Of a stretch of DNA of 64,000 nt, positions 21,983 to 32,877 are shown one piece after another. The DNA comes from Pomphorhynchus laevis (lineage: Eukaryota; Acanthocephala; Palaeacanthocephala; Echinorhynchida; Pomphorhynchidae). The DNA is taken from the NCBI GenBank assembly GCA_012934845.2, contig WNNJ02000462.1:24478-88477 (forward strand). The letters are read 5' to 3'. Made by a program: the position numbers and the translations under genes. Positions within the stretch are counted from its first letter, which is position 1; every line of letters begins with the position of its first letter. A model generated the notes under the pieces. That model saw only the letters and a program-made list of their open reading frames with translations, did no database searches and was not told the DNA's origin.

Positions 21983-22323
21983 CTAGATTGATCTGGAACT
22001 GGATTGATCTGGAACTGGATTGATCTGGAACTGGATTGATCTGGAACTGGATTGATCTGGAACTGGATTGATCTGGAACTGGATTGATCTGGAACTGGAT
22101 TGATCTGGAACTGGATTGATCTGGAACTGGATTGATCTGGAACTGGATTGATCTGGAACTGGATTGATCTGGAACTGAATTGATCTGGAACTGGATTGAT
22201 CTGGAACTGGATTGATCTGGAACTGGATTGATTTGCAACTGGATTGATCTGGAACTGGATTGATTTGCAACTGGATTGATCTGGAACTGGATTGATCTGG
22301 AACTGGATTGATCTGGAACTAAA
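21983..22323. repeat. 16-bp minisatellite, about 21 units
   Basis: The unit is attgatctggaactgg, nearly perfect, with two units carrying tttgcaactgg and one with tgaatt. Because 16 is not a multiple of 3, every frame repeats after 48 bp, which explains two overlapping frames of about 95-100 codons that encode the same peptide repeat; they are not genes. It lies exactly between the 5' end of LINE B copy 3 and the truncation of LINE C. Confidence 0.95.
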
Positions 22324-24540
22324 TTGATTGTGTGTTTAAGCTGTAAAATATTTTTGTTCTGTTGTAACCATCATATCCACAAAGCCGACCCTTAAAGCAT
22401 GTGAAACTGGAGTCACGAGCCTTTATCGCAGTAGCCAGCTCAATATCAAACCAACGAGCGCTTTTCCGACTAGTCTTAGACTTCAAAGGTGAGAATTTTA
22501 CCATTAGAGAATAAAACGTCACGTGAAAATGATCCCAGGCCTCGTCAACTCCGACAACAGCCGGATCAGGCCAACTTACTCTATGCAGCTTTGATGTAAT
22601 AACATCATAGTTCGCCCGAAAGACATTAATCTGACGTTTGTACCGAGCATGGTGAAACACCCTCATTTGTATATTTTGCAAAACTTTAACTACACAGTGA
22701 TCAGACAAACCAACAGGATAATCATATTGGATACTACTGATTAAAAGATCAAGAAGGGAAGAACTACAACTCGAAAAGCGAGTATGTACATCAACAAATT
22801 GAGCAAGACCACAATAAGTAAAACACTCCATAAGGTCACAAGATTCACTATCACAAGTAGGAAGAACCGTATTCGAAGTCCATTCAACAGCTGGCATATT
22901 CAGATCCTCAATTATCACAGTATCACAATCTCCTCGCGTATACGACTCTATCTCTTCAATGAGTTTCTTAGATATTGCTTTAGGAGCACGATATACAATA
23001 CCCAGTATGATGAGTGAGCTGTTTTCGAACTTCACCTGACACCACAAACTCTCAACTCTATCAATAGACGACTAACTTAAAGCGCGCACCTTAACTTCGT
23101 TTCTCATAAAGATAGCTACACCACCCCTACCCCCTATCCGATCACTACGGAACAAAGAATAGCCTGGGATGGATACCTCAGCATTGGATACATCACAATT
23201 AAGCCAAGATTCTGTAATACCAACTATAATTGGATTAACAGACTCGATCCTAAACTTTAGCTCATCGACTTTCTGTAGCAAGCTCCGAACATTACAATAA
23301 AATATACTATGACTTTTATTCACATCAGTACGAGTGGTAATATCATCTCTAGCAATCTGACATACTTCAGATTTCAAATCAGCTTGGCACTTATATGCTA
23401 TAAGACCTTGCCAAAACCCTCCACATTCACGAGAGGCGATACATCTAGTATGGACCAACTGATTCGAATGCGTCGCCTCACTACTTGAAAATTTTGCAAA
23501 CATAGATTGCTCTCACCAAGCGCAACACGATATGCGAGTTCTTTCTTAGCTTGAGACAATTTCTCCCTTTAAAGAGCGTCAAGATCTTTCAAGAAACTAA
23601 CATGGGATCCTTTTAAACGATATGAATTCCGAAGAATTAACTCAGCATGCGACTGCTCCCTAAATACGGCCTTGAGTAAACGCGGCCTATTACTAAGTGT
23701 ATCACGTTTACCTAGTCGAAATAATGCAACGAGTTTAACATGTTTAACAATATCCACATTGCATGAACCAAGTACCTGCGTCAATATAAATCTCACACTC
23801 TGGACGTCCTCGTAAAGACGTACTTACGCGTTCTCAAATAAAGATTCTCTTACATTGGTCATAATAACAGATCTACATCGATCAGCGGTGTGTTTCCTAT
23901 TATTACCAATTTACAATTCGAGACCATCACGTGACACTCCGGATGGTGTATGTTGACTTATCGTTGACGCTTGTTCCTTCTTTTTAACAGTCCCATTATC
24001 AGACATATGACCATGATTCAAAACCTGACAATATGTATATTCATCATCAGTAACATCAGGTAAATGCACTGGAACATCCATGGCTACAGTCTCACCCTCT
24101 ACTGTTAAATATATATTCATTGGATTATTTGCAAGACTTGAGGAGGGATATATATAGTTAAGACTTTAGCAGGAATATATAGAGTTAGAATACCTTCCAT
24201 CACTATGACTGGAATTTTCAAGATTCTTAGTAGATTTGGAAATAAGAACTTCCCTACTTTGACCGGCACTTATGCTTTTTGGAATTGGAGCTGATATGGG
24301 TCCAAGAGAATTACAACTCGACTGATCGACAACCAAGGGGTTAGATTCCGTCTTCAAATCATTTATCAAAGATGCGCAGCAATACCCACAGTAGAAAAAT
24401 GCATTAGATAGAGCTGCTTTCTTTTCCCCGGGAACTGAAACACTTGTCCACACATGACAATCTTCACTTGAACACCGAACCTGATAATCCACAAACTTGG
24501 CATTCTGTTTGACCATTATATGAATGTATATTCAGATTGT
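22324..24540 (-). mobile_element. LINE C copy 1, ORF1 and endonuclease, 3'-truncated
   Basis: On the minus strand: frame 24,516-24,166 starts at ATG with a PHD-like zinc finger (VRCSSEDCHVWTSV, later FYCGYCCASLI). Frames 24,120-23,911 and 23,796-23,569 hold the rest of ORF1, including LFRLGKR and NRPRLLKAVF of the RRM-like domain. Frames 23,503-23,072 and 23,047-22,319 hold the APE-type endonuclease: YCNVRSLLQKVDELKF, GITESWLN, GGRGGVAIFMR, then IIEDLNMPAVEW (GDFN position altered to EDLN) and GLSDHCVVKV. There are several frame breaks. The whole RT is missing; the copy ends at the minisatellite at 22,323. CR1-like layout. Confidence 0.85.
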
Positions 24541-24700
24541 ATATTCAGACTTTATCCGAGTAAAGTCTTTTGTGTAGATTTCAATATATATTGTGTAGGT
24601 TCTTAAATTGACGATCTGATATTGACGAACTGAAATTAACGATTGTAAGTTGTTTGTAAACAAGAATTTTAAACTGAAATGAAAATGAAACTCCTCATAG
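24541..24700 (-). mobile_element. Probable 5' UTR of LINE C copy 1
   Basis: Non-coding DNA upstream of the LINE C ORF1 start, with repeats such as tatattcagattgtatattcag and attgacgatctgatattgacg. No other feature is visible. Confidence 0.4.
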
Positions 24701-24734
24701 TCGTTTGTTCAGTTTCTCTCGCAATTCATCTGAC

Positions 24735-25170
24735 AGTTTTCAATTACCCGATTGGTTGACTCCAAATGAAACCGTTCTTATAAGACGCTTTCACAAGTTG
24801 AACAAATTCGAGTCGCCTGTCGAAGAAGCGTCACCATTGTTCGGTAATCCACATTAGGCTAGAGTCCGATTAAATGATGGACGAAAAACTTGCATTTCTA
24901 CACGTCATCTAGCTCAGCCGGCACATGATAAAACTAATACTGAGCACACGAATGAGGATGCACATTCGCCTCGAACCATTAACACTATGACCGACGAAGA
25001 CTCTGCATCAAACAATGACGAGAGAGAAAATAATAGCGAAGAGGATCGACACTAATCACAAGACTTAGTGCATGACAAGGCAACGATCCAAAGTCAGATT
25101 TACAGAAGTAGAAGATCTCGAAACCCTCCACCATACCTTCGTGACTATGTGATGGGGTGAATGTCCTGAT
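24735..25170 (+). mobile_element. LTR retrotransposon fossil, C-terminal pol end
   Basis: The conceptual translation has the feel of the end of a Gypsy-type polyprotein (integrase tail): RVRLNDGRKTCIS, then an acidic stretch, ending in SRRSRNPPPYLRDYV. A family-level call only: Metaviridae/Gypsy-like. It is an old, broken fragment. It may belong to the same family as the gag-like fossil at 28,915-30,060, from which it is separated by PLE copy 1. Confidence 0.55.
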
Positions 25171-25519
25171 ACTTTACTTATTGAAAACATATGAACCTTA
25201 CTGTATTCGTATTCTAGATATTTGAGTAAAGCCTAGCAAATTTGGGTTCTAATTCGTGGTACAATTATATAAGATTTTATATAATTTATATTTATATTGA
25301 GTTAAAATTTGAAATTAAAATTTAAGATAAAAATCAATTTTTATGAATTTACTAATAAATAACATACAATGTATAATAAGTATTAGAAGTCATCAGGAGG
25401 AATCGCTATGATATCAGGTTTCGACCCTTATTCCTCGACCTAACATTCGACCCATATCCCTCTACTTATTCATTAAATAATAATTCATCAAATTAATAAT
25501 TTGATGAATTATTAATTTT
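25171..25519. repeat. PLE end repeats with a worn 3' motif
   Basis: It contains atgaatttactaataaataa, agtcatcaggaggaatcgct and tatcaggtttcgacccttat, the plus-strand signature of a PLE 3' motif whose sense is minus (about 25,345-25,440), without adjoining coding DNA. A palindrome of aataattcatcaaatta type follows at about 25,482-25,520. Confidence 0.6.
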
Positions 25520-25529
25520 TGAAAGAGGG

Positions 25530-25800
25530 AGAAGTTTGCATCCCAAGGTGTTTATGTTTTAAAATGTAAACTGCTTCACGTGATCACGTTTAAGAGACCA
25601 GGTAATGACCAATAGCCAGGTCGCATAGAGCGTGAAGTGAGGGTGGTAGATCTTTATAGATCTTGTTCCAGCTTGCAACCGCCTTAAGCAGGGCAGCCCC
25701 CTCTCAGATGCTGCTGGATGACCCGTTGTAAGTTTAGTCTGAGTCAACTAAACTAGGTGGCGACACCGAAAAAGCAACGTTAAAAATTATGACTTAAAAG
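25530..25800 (+). promoter_or_regulatory. Conserved structured 5' leader of the PLE
   Basis: It is shared with the reverse complement of 43,830-44,100. Small hairpins are visible: an agatct...agatct stem with a 4-nt loop (agatctttatagatct), and agtttag / ctaaact near 25,734-25,757. It is much richer in GC than surrounding DNA, which suggests functional constraint before the element died. Promoter or RNA structure role is inference. Confidence 0.5.
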
Positions 25801-25804
25801 TAAC

Positions 25805-26830
25805 ATGTACTCAACATATTGGAAAAATACGTAAGTACTAATGATTTTAATTTTAGATCTTTTAAATGTAACAGAAAAAATTGTATAGTTTGTGATGTTA
25901 TAAATAATAATTGTATTGTAAGTAATACGACAAACAAATGTTTTTCATTAAATATTAATATTAACTGTAACTGCAATACCGCAGGTGTGGTGTATCTAAT
26001 ACAATGTACATGTGGATTGCAATATATAGGAAAAACATATTAAATGTTAAAAACTAGGTTTAGGCAACACATGTATAATATACAGCATAATAGTCAAACT
26101 ATATTTCATAAGCATATGAGATAAATACTGTACATTATTTATTTTAGAACATATCATTGAAGAAAATAAGTTAATATTAAATCAAAAACTATTAGAAAAA
26201 GAAGATTTTTGGATTAAAACGCTTAATTCCATGTACCCATTAGGATTGAATAACGTGGTACAAGGAATTGGCAGAAGTAGTATAATACATAATAAACAAC
26301 TATATTATAATAATCCGGTTAAACGCAAACCAAGAAGTCATGGTGATAAAAGGAATAGGAAAAATAGAGTTAAAAATATTAAAAAAGATATGTATATAAA
26401 TGAACAATTAGAAATATTAAAACAACTTTTAAGTGATAATAAGCTAAAAGATCTTTATGTAAATATAAGAAGTTTTTCTAAAGATATCATATGTTCAATA
26501 AATCAAAAATTAATTAACGACTATGATATGATAAGTTGTATAATAGACAATTATTGTAATACAAAATACTATAATCGTACAATAAATGTAAATAATAACA
26601 ATAGAAAATATACAGTAACCATAAACTTCATTAATAAATGTATAGATAACATAAATATAGCCGGACTTTTAAATAATTCTAAAAGTAAAGAAATAATAGG
26701 ATCAGATTTAAGTAAATATATTCCTAAAATAAGGTATAAGTTGTTACCGCCATTAGGACGAAAAAATTGTGATTATAATAAAGAATTAAAATCAATATGC
26801 AACGATAATATTAGAAACATAATGGAAACA
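25805..26830 (+). pseudogene. PLE GIY-YIG nuclease and linker
   Basis: The first Met is at 25,805. The domain starts with a cysteine-rich stretch (KCNRKNCIVCDV, later CNCNTAGVVYLIQCTCGLQY) leading into GVVYLIQC-CGLQYIGKT, the GIY and YIG strands. Then LKTRFRQH (conserved Arg), HKHM, LEHII and LEKEDFWIKTL (conserved Glu) follow, and the N-terminal part ends near SMYPLGLN. The frame 26,231-26,830 is the following Lys/Asn-rich linker (KRKPRSHGDKRNRKNRVKNI). GIY-YIG enzymes nick DNA; in PLEs this primes reverse transcription at the target. The frame is interrupted. Confidence 0.85.
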
Positions 26831-27091
26831 TAATGCAATTGTAAAAGTCTTAGTTTTGATAAAATAAATGAACATATATGTACCCATAATCTAGAATTAA
26901 TTGAAAATTGTGAATTAAGAAAGCTGCTATCAAAAGGGTTTAAATATAGATTAAATAATAACAACGTCAAAAACAAAATTTACAATTCGTTATTCAAATG
27001 CTTACTTTAGTAAGCTGATTAATAGTGAAAGCTCGAATATATCTAAGATAAAATTTGGAAAGATTATATATTTGATAAAATTAAAAATAAA

Positions 27092-28390
27092 ATGAAAATA
27101 ACAAACAATTATAAAAGGAAAGATAAAATTAATAAAGATATGTATAAAGAACTTACTAAATTAAAGGATAACTATATAATAACAACTATTGATAAAGCTA
27201 GTAATAACTTTGTCTTCATATGCAAAAAGCTTTATTATGATATACTAATGAAAGAGGTTAATTCTAATGATTTAAATGTAAATCCAACATATGAACGTAG
27301 TGAGTTGAGTTTAGAAACAATTATTACAAGTCACTGTTCTATAATGGATAAAAAGGGTATAAAGGTTTAATTAGATAATAAATCTATTCCTATATTATAT
27401 TGGAATCCGAAATTACATAAAAATCCAATAAAACCTAGGTTCATATGTAGTGCGTTTAAATGTACATTTAAACCACTTTCTGTCTATATGAATAAAATAC
27501 TTAAAATAATTAAAGCACACTTTAAAAAATATTGCGAGGTAATCGAAATTAATACTGGTATAAAACACTATTTCAGTATTAATTCTACAAAAGAATTTTT
27601 AGAACAGACAAAAGGAATAAATTTTCAAAATATAAATACATACGATTTTAGTACTCTTTATACAAATCTAGATTTAGTAGATATTAAAGAAGCGTTGGTA
27701 AAATTAATTAACCTTATATTCGGAAAAAGATATACATATATATGTTATAATAATTATAACGCCTATCTAACAAAAATTAAACCGTCAAGTAAATATAAAT
27801 ATATGGATAAAATTGAATTAATAGAATCCTAAAATATTTTGATAAATCAAAATTATTTAAATGTAGGGACATCTATATTTAGACAAGTAAAAGGTGTTCC
27901 AATGGGTGGAAATAGTAGCCTAATTATAGCTGACGTGTTTTTACGCTTTATAGAATATGAATTTGTTCATAATTGTGTAAAAACTAAATCTAAACAATAT
28001 AAATATATGAAATATATGTTTCGATACATTGATGATATAAGTGTATTTAATTCTAATAATTTTTATTCAATTAGTGAGCACATTTATCCAGAAAGCCTTA
28101 TTCTTAACAAAACCAATATTAATGATAAAGAAGGTGTATATCTAGATATGAACATTAAATTAATATTAACTAAAACTAATATTAATTTATATCGTAAAGA
28201 TGACATATTTAAATTTACAAGAAACATATTTTTGCATGAGCATTCATGCATACCATATAATATAAAATATAATACATTAAATAATGAAATTTTAAGAATT
28301 GCAACAATTTGTAACGATATTGGTTAAAATCATAAATAATTTTTTTAAAATCACTTAAATATTTTAATAGATACATATTTTAAACTTGAT
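27092..28390 (+). pseudogene. PLE reverse transcriptase
   Basis: Motifs in order: TTIDKASNNFVFICKKLYYD, WNPKLHKNPIKPRFICSAF, NTYDFSTLYTNLDLVDI (motif A with the PLE-typical LYTN), FRQVKGVPMGGNSSLIIAD (motif B), YMFRYIDDISVFN (motif C), then NLYRKDDIFKFTRNIF and LHEHSCIPYNIKYN. PLE RTs are closest to telomerase; KGVPMG and LYTN are diagnostic. Read across frames 27,092-27,370, 27,488-27,832 and 27,839-28,327. It is broken, and the C-terminus degenerates before the 3' motif. Confidence 0.9.
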
Positions 28391-28429
28391 TTAAATTATA
28401 AAAAATCTTTAAACATTTTTTATTTATAA

Positions 28430-28550
28430 TTATTTAGTGAAACCTGATAGAATAGCAGTTCCTCCTGATGACCTCTAATTCTTATTCTGATACAACGTCT
28501 GTTATTTATTAGTCAATTCATAAAAATGACGTTTATTTTAAATTTCAATT
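28430..28550 (+). ncRNA. PLE 3' structured motif, partial
   Basis: It contains gaaacctgatagaatagcag and ttcctcctgatgacctctaa, the 3' half of the motif described at 38,783-38,882, then the tail cgtctgttatttattagtca. The 5' half with the hairpin and first pseudoknot arm is lost in this copy. Confidence 0.65.
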
Positions 28551-28914
28551 TTTATTTTAACTTGATTTAAATTATAGAAAATCTAAAAACAATTATTAAT
28601 TTTATTATTTAATTATTAAATTTTGATTTAGCATTATTATGTTTTGTTTATTTTATAAATATATAAAAAACGTAGACTCAGTTAGCTGATTTGATTTATG
28701 TAATTTTTGATTCCAAAATTACATAAATAGAACGGCAATTTTTTTTTCTTAAACGGAAAATTCGGCATCTAAATTCTACCACTAAATTCAACCCCGAAAT
28801 TCAAAATACATTCACCCCTATCCCTCGACCCATTCATTTTATGTAACTTTAGATTCTAAAAATTTGTGCATTGTATTTTTCAGATAGTTTAAAGTTACAA
28901 AAATTTTTAAATTA

Positions 28915-30060
28915 TTGTTGTCATTGACAAACTATTCAAGCCTGACATATTCTAGGCCTACCCGAACACGTTTGATTCATCGATTTACTCAACTTATTCG
29001 AAACGTAGATTCACTACTTTCCTGTCGTCAATATCAAAACTTCCGGACGAAAGAAAAATCGACGTGCTTATCAACCATGTTTCGCCAACTGTTTTTAACT
29101 ACGTCAGAGACCTCGAAGATTACAATGCTGCGATTGATCAACTTGACAAATTATACCAAGGACAAAAATTAAGTGTTTGGTCGTAACAATCTTAACATTT
29201 GCAAACAGAGCGAAACTCAATCAATTGATCAATATATTCTGACTTTAAAATCACTGAGCAGATATTGCAATTTTCAGGACGCGACATATCACAATTTCAG
29301 GACAGTTGAACATAAAAACATTATTGTGCGCGACACCTTCATTACAGTCCTGCGGTCAAGAGTCATCCGGTAACGTCTTCTTGAATGTACCAATCTTAAT
29401 ATCAACGCAGCATTCAATAAGGCGCAGTCCCTAGAATCGCATCGATTACAGGTTCATGTACACAATATATGTGATGACTTGACAGTCGCGAGCTTAATCA
29501 TACAATAAGCAACGCCCAGCAGCAGACATAAAATCTGACGAAAACAGCGATGTTCATCTGTCGAAGATATCCAAATCTTGCATCTTATGAAGAGAAATAA
29601 ACTGTTCAATGTATATATGTCCTGTCAAGAAGGCTGTATGCAAATTGTGCAAGAAAAATTGCCACCTTGCAACGGTATGCAGATCAAAGCCTGAGAAGAG
29701 TGCGAATACAATCAACAGACTCCTCAATACGAGTTCTCACTTATGGCAATATTATCAGCCGCGTCATCTGCTGAGCTTCTCGACACCCGAGTTGAAGTAA
29801 AAATCGAACAAAGATCATTCAAAGCAATGATTGACACAGAAAATTTCATAATATCAAATATCATGAATACACGAGGCTTACGTAAAACAATACTATGATC
29901 ACAATGGCGTCGTCCAAAACACTGTTTAAAAATATCACATCATATCACACCGCTGTCATGCAGATATTTTCTCACACCATGCCCACGAAGAACAAAAACA
30001 TCCACCACTGTGTTGGAATATCCCGAAGTGGCGGATGAAGACCACGACGCTCTGAGAATA
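28915..30060 (+). mobile_element. LTR retrotransposon fossil, gag and protease remnants
   Basis: Readable marks: QSIDQYILTLKSLSRYCNF, typical of the capsid region of Gypsy-type Gag; a zinc-knuckle-like CKLCKKNCHLATVCRSK; and a worn protease-like stretch (KAMIDTENFI). Family: Metaviridae/Gypsy-like. No LTRs are recognised. Old and broken in several places. Confidence 0.6.
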
Positions 30061-30094
30061 TAGCCAATATGACTCCTCGGAACTATAATTATAA

Positions 30095-30325
30095 TTAACT
30101 ATAAATATAATTATATAATTATAATATATTAAAATTTAATTTAGCATTATTTTTAATTTATGTATAGTATAAAATGCGTAAACTCAGTTATCTGATCTGA
30201 TTTGTTCTACTGACGAGTCATTATTGACCTATGGACTTTGTTTTATCGGTAAAACCTCTGTCAGAAATACTGAAAATATGCATTTTTGATACGACATTAT
30301 TTTTCTGCTAATTTTCAAGCAAGTG
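30095..30325 (-). repeat. PLE end motif and dispersed repeat 2
   Basis: gcgtaaactcagttatctga at 30,177 is the end motif. It is followed by the reverse complement of dispersed repeat 2: acctctgtcagaaatactga, then tttttgatacgacattattt. It appears to be inserted within the LTR fossil region. Confidence 0.6.
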
Positions 30326-30459
30326 TGATGAATTTTTTCTTTATCTTGTAATTTTACAATAAAAAACAACAAAATATTATATATCGATATCGCTGCTATC
30401 AACAATTTCCTCGCTTTCACGAACAGAATTCAACATTGGATATATGACCAACGCTGATT

Positions 30460-30605
30460 TGTCATCCATTCTAACTTACCCATTAAGTCGTGTAAATTTT
30501 TAATTATATCTCGATGATTTACATATAAATAATTGCTTCAGATATTTCAGGATTGTAGTCTTTAACTCAGAGGCATTTTAATCCTCCAGAAAAATCGGCA
30601 ACCGA
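30460..30605 (+). mobile_element. Possible LTR retrotransposon fossil, RT remnant
   Basis: The translation contains YLDDLHINNCFRYF, which resembles the YxDD palm motif and following helix of Gypsy-type RTs. It is very short and lies just downstream of the gag-like fossil in the same orientation. Old and broken. Confidence 0.3.
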
Positions 30606-32300
30606 TTAATCGCTTAGACACACAAGTATACAAGCTGCACTGTATCGCTGAACCTCTACGCTTAATCGCTGCCTGAGGAAAGACGTTGATCGAATTTCAC
30701 ACGTGGTAGCAGACATCATCTTTCCGACCTCTTAGATAAAATATGAGGTTTTCTTGCCCAAGACACTCAAGGACTCAACGGCTACTGGAACGAATATATA
30801 TCCTATTATCGATCTCGTCGTACTTTCCATTCTTCTTGCATTCTGCAAAAACGGCTACCTTACCGGTATGAATGACCGCTTTATCCTCGTAACTTACTGC
30901 TAGAGGGTTTATGCAAGTAGCGTCTCAAATTAGTATTTTACCGTCCTTCCAGGAACCAAAGTTCTTCCATATAGTCGCTTCCCATCGCTGCGACATAAAC
31001 ACCCGCTCTAATCGAGAAGGTATCCCTGCTAAAGACAAAGCCATTCAAATTATGTGGTGTGGTTCAACTCGGAGTGTCGAGTGTGCCGGGATTTGCTGTG
31101 TCAGCAGTCCAAACCGTGCAAGCCCGATGCGTCGCTGATATTTCCGCACCCACATGTTAATTCCCCGCTGAATTTGATGCCGATTGGTAGGGACCCAGCG
31201 ATTGTGAATGATACGTCATCCAATCTGGTGCCAACCGTCGAGATTGGAAGTGCTGTCAGGAAAGCTCCAGAGTCCCTGCCTACTGCTTCAAGCAGTCTAG
31301 CTCGACATTTAGCAGAATCCCCCGACAAGAGTGAACTACTAGCGATCATGTTCATGGGACGATACCCACGTTTTTGTTTATGTTTTTCCGTTGGCAACAT
31401 TTTCCCGCATACAGACGCCCACTTGCGCACGCAATTTTGGAAATCCATGCAGTCCACTACGCTGGTTTCCTCAGGGTTTGGTATATTAATGCCTTTACGA
31501 GAACCAACGTGCCTGCGATTGAGGACAAATATGTCAGAAATGATATAATTTGTTTCATAATTTGCTTATATAATTTGCGATATAAACCGAAACCACCCAG
31601 GTCGATCGGCAAAGTTGCTTGATGACATGCCTTATCATCCAGATATAAATTCAAAATGTTGGCAAGATATAAATTCAAAATGTTGGACTTTAGTTCCGAC
31701 AAATCTCGATCGTCGAATTCACTATTCTGTCGTCGCTGCTCATTAATATGATTGCACCGTTAACATCACCGTCTTCGAATTTTTCCGAAACTTTGCGACA
31801 AATATTTCTATTGTTATCGCAACCGTCTACTTTAGTTCGGTTGGTAAGTCTGTCACACTTTCGCGCCACAACATCAAGGACTGACCAGGATGTCATATTA
31901 GCGAATTTGAGACAGGCCTTGCTGATCTTCTGAGACAAACTGTGATTGCCCTTTTCCTCAGTCATTACAGACACGTTAATAACCGTTCTAGCGAGCATCA
32001 AGAGTTTGATCCAAGCATGTTCCCTATGGTAGTCCCTTGCAATATCTGCCGGTATGCTCGAAAAAGTTGTAGCTACCTAAGGCCTGGCAGATCTGGGAAT
32101 CCTTCGCACCAACCGGCCTGATATCGTCTCAATAAACGGGGTCTCATAATGATCTCCTTAAAGTGTGTTGTCAGCCTGATCATCAGGTGATGCTGAATTT
32201 ATTATGGAAGTATGTGTTTGACCAGAACCGGGGCAGCCGGGAGAAGGGCCATGCTGGCTTATAGTCCGGTGGATGTTAATTAGAAAAATCTACAACATAC
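30606..32300 (-). mobile_element. LINE F, RT core deleted, RLE-like C-terminus
   Basis: Read on the minus strand, PADIARDYHREHAWIKLLML and frame 32,001-31,690 (KISKACLKFANMTS, then EDGDVNGAIILMSSDDRI) match the region in front of the RT in a widespread class of animal LINE-like RTs. The RT catalytic core is missing. At 31,702-31,457 the sequence resumes with YLDDKACHQATLPIDLGGFG. Frame 31,457-31,101 continues with SGDSAKCRARLLEA, then TCGCGNISDASGLHGLDC (zinc knuckle). Further down, over several frames, come RHSELNHII, SWKDGKIL, WDAT-like and KKNGKYDEI segments that fit a worn PD-(D/E)XK-like domain. Deleted and broken. A 24-bp direct duplication lies at about 31,638-31,685. Confidence 0.65.
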
Positions 32301-32877
32301 TCTGCATTGTCCTTTTTCCGACACGATCTCATCCCGAATAAATCCGGATGATTCATAATTTGTTTCCCCGACCTGACTGGGTACGTCATTCTCTCGTGTA
32401 GGATGCCGAACAACTAGCATGATATTGTAATTTTTAACTGGTTGCAACAAGATTGTATTATTTGTATTCGCTTGATATTCTTGAATTGTCCATCGGTATT
32501 CGTCATTTAATATTCGTCAATTGATATTCTGTATGTTATTATCTTGTAAGTAGATGTAAGTATTTATAGCAAGACAATTTATAACCCTCAACTGATTTGA
32601 TTTTTTATATTTTTTGTATTTAATTAATACAAATGTATAGCCTGCTCACTTTAATAATAATTTTAAATAGATGAATATCTAAATAAAATCGAAAATGAAT
32701 TTCTAAATAATATAGATCAATGGATATATAAATAATATTGAAAATGAATCTTATTGAATTAATGAGGGAAATTTTAAAAGTGAAAATATATCCGGTGTAT
32801 ACAGAACAATATGTTGTAATTATGGAGAGCATTAACTAAATATCGACTTTGTTTTACAAAATTCGTAGTCAGCTTTA
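32301..32877. other. Spacer between LINE F and the cyclophilin exon
   Basis: No gene is recognised. The part next to 32,877 should hold the 3' UTR of the cyclophilin transcript; no exact AATAAA is seen on the minus strand within about 150 bp of the stop, only aataag-like variants. Confidence 0.4.

Larger units (their letters stand above)
25520..28710 (+). mobile_element. Penelope-like element copy 1, permuted (GIY-YIG first), near full length
   Basis: In order: a GC-richer 5' leader (25,530-25,800), a GIY-YIG domain, a long basic linker, the RT, a 3' structured motif (28,440-28,545) and an end repeat with cgtagactcagttagctga (28,671-28,690). It has high identity to copy 2 (38,545-44,105, minus) over its whole length, but flanks differ, so both are separate insertions. 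It is broken in several places; at least three in-frame interruptions are shared with copy 2. The order nuclease-RT is that of the permuted PLEs (Naiad/Chlamys group), not of classic Penelope, where GIY-YIG is C-terminal. Confidence 0.9.

Noticed and set aside
21936-22270. Overlapping minus-strand frames of 95-100 codons with a QINPVPDQSSSRS-type repeat
   Set aside because: They are the 16-bp minisatellite read in different frames; a 16-bp period yields the same peptide repeat in every frame that lacks a stop.
21983-22323. CRISPR-like array
   Set aside because: There are no spacers; the units are contiguous and 16 bp long, and the genome is eukaryotic.
25828-25853. A 26-nt intron in the PLE (gtaagtactaatg ... 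ttttag) that would keep the frame
   Set aside because: Copy 2 reads straight through the same stretch as coding DNA; the stop that made splicing look attractive in copy 1 comes from a one-base difference upstream. Far shorter than known introns in animals.
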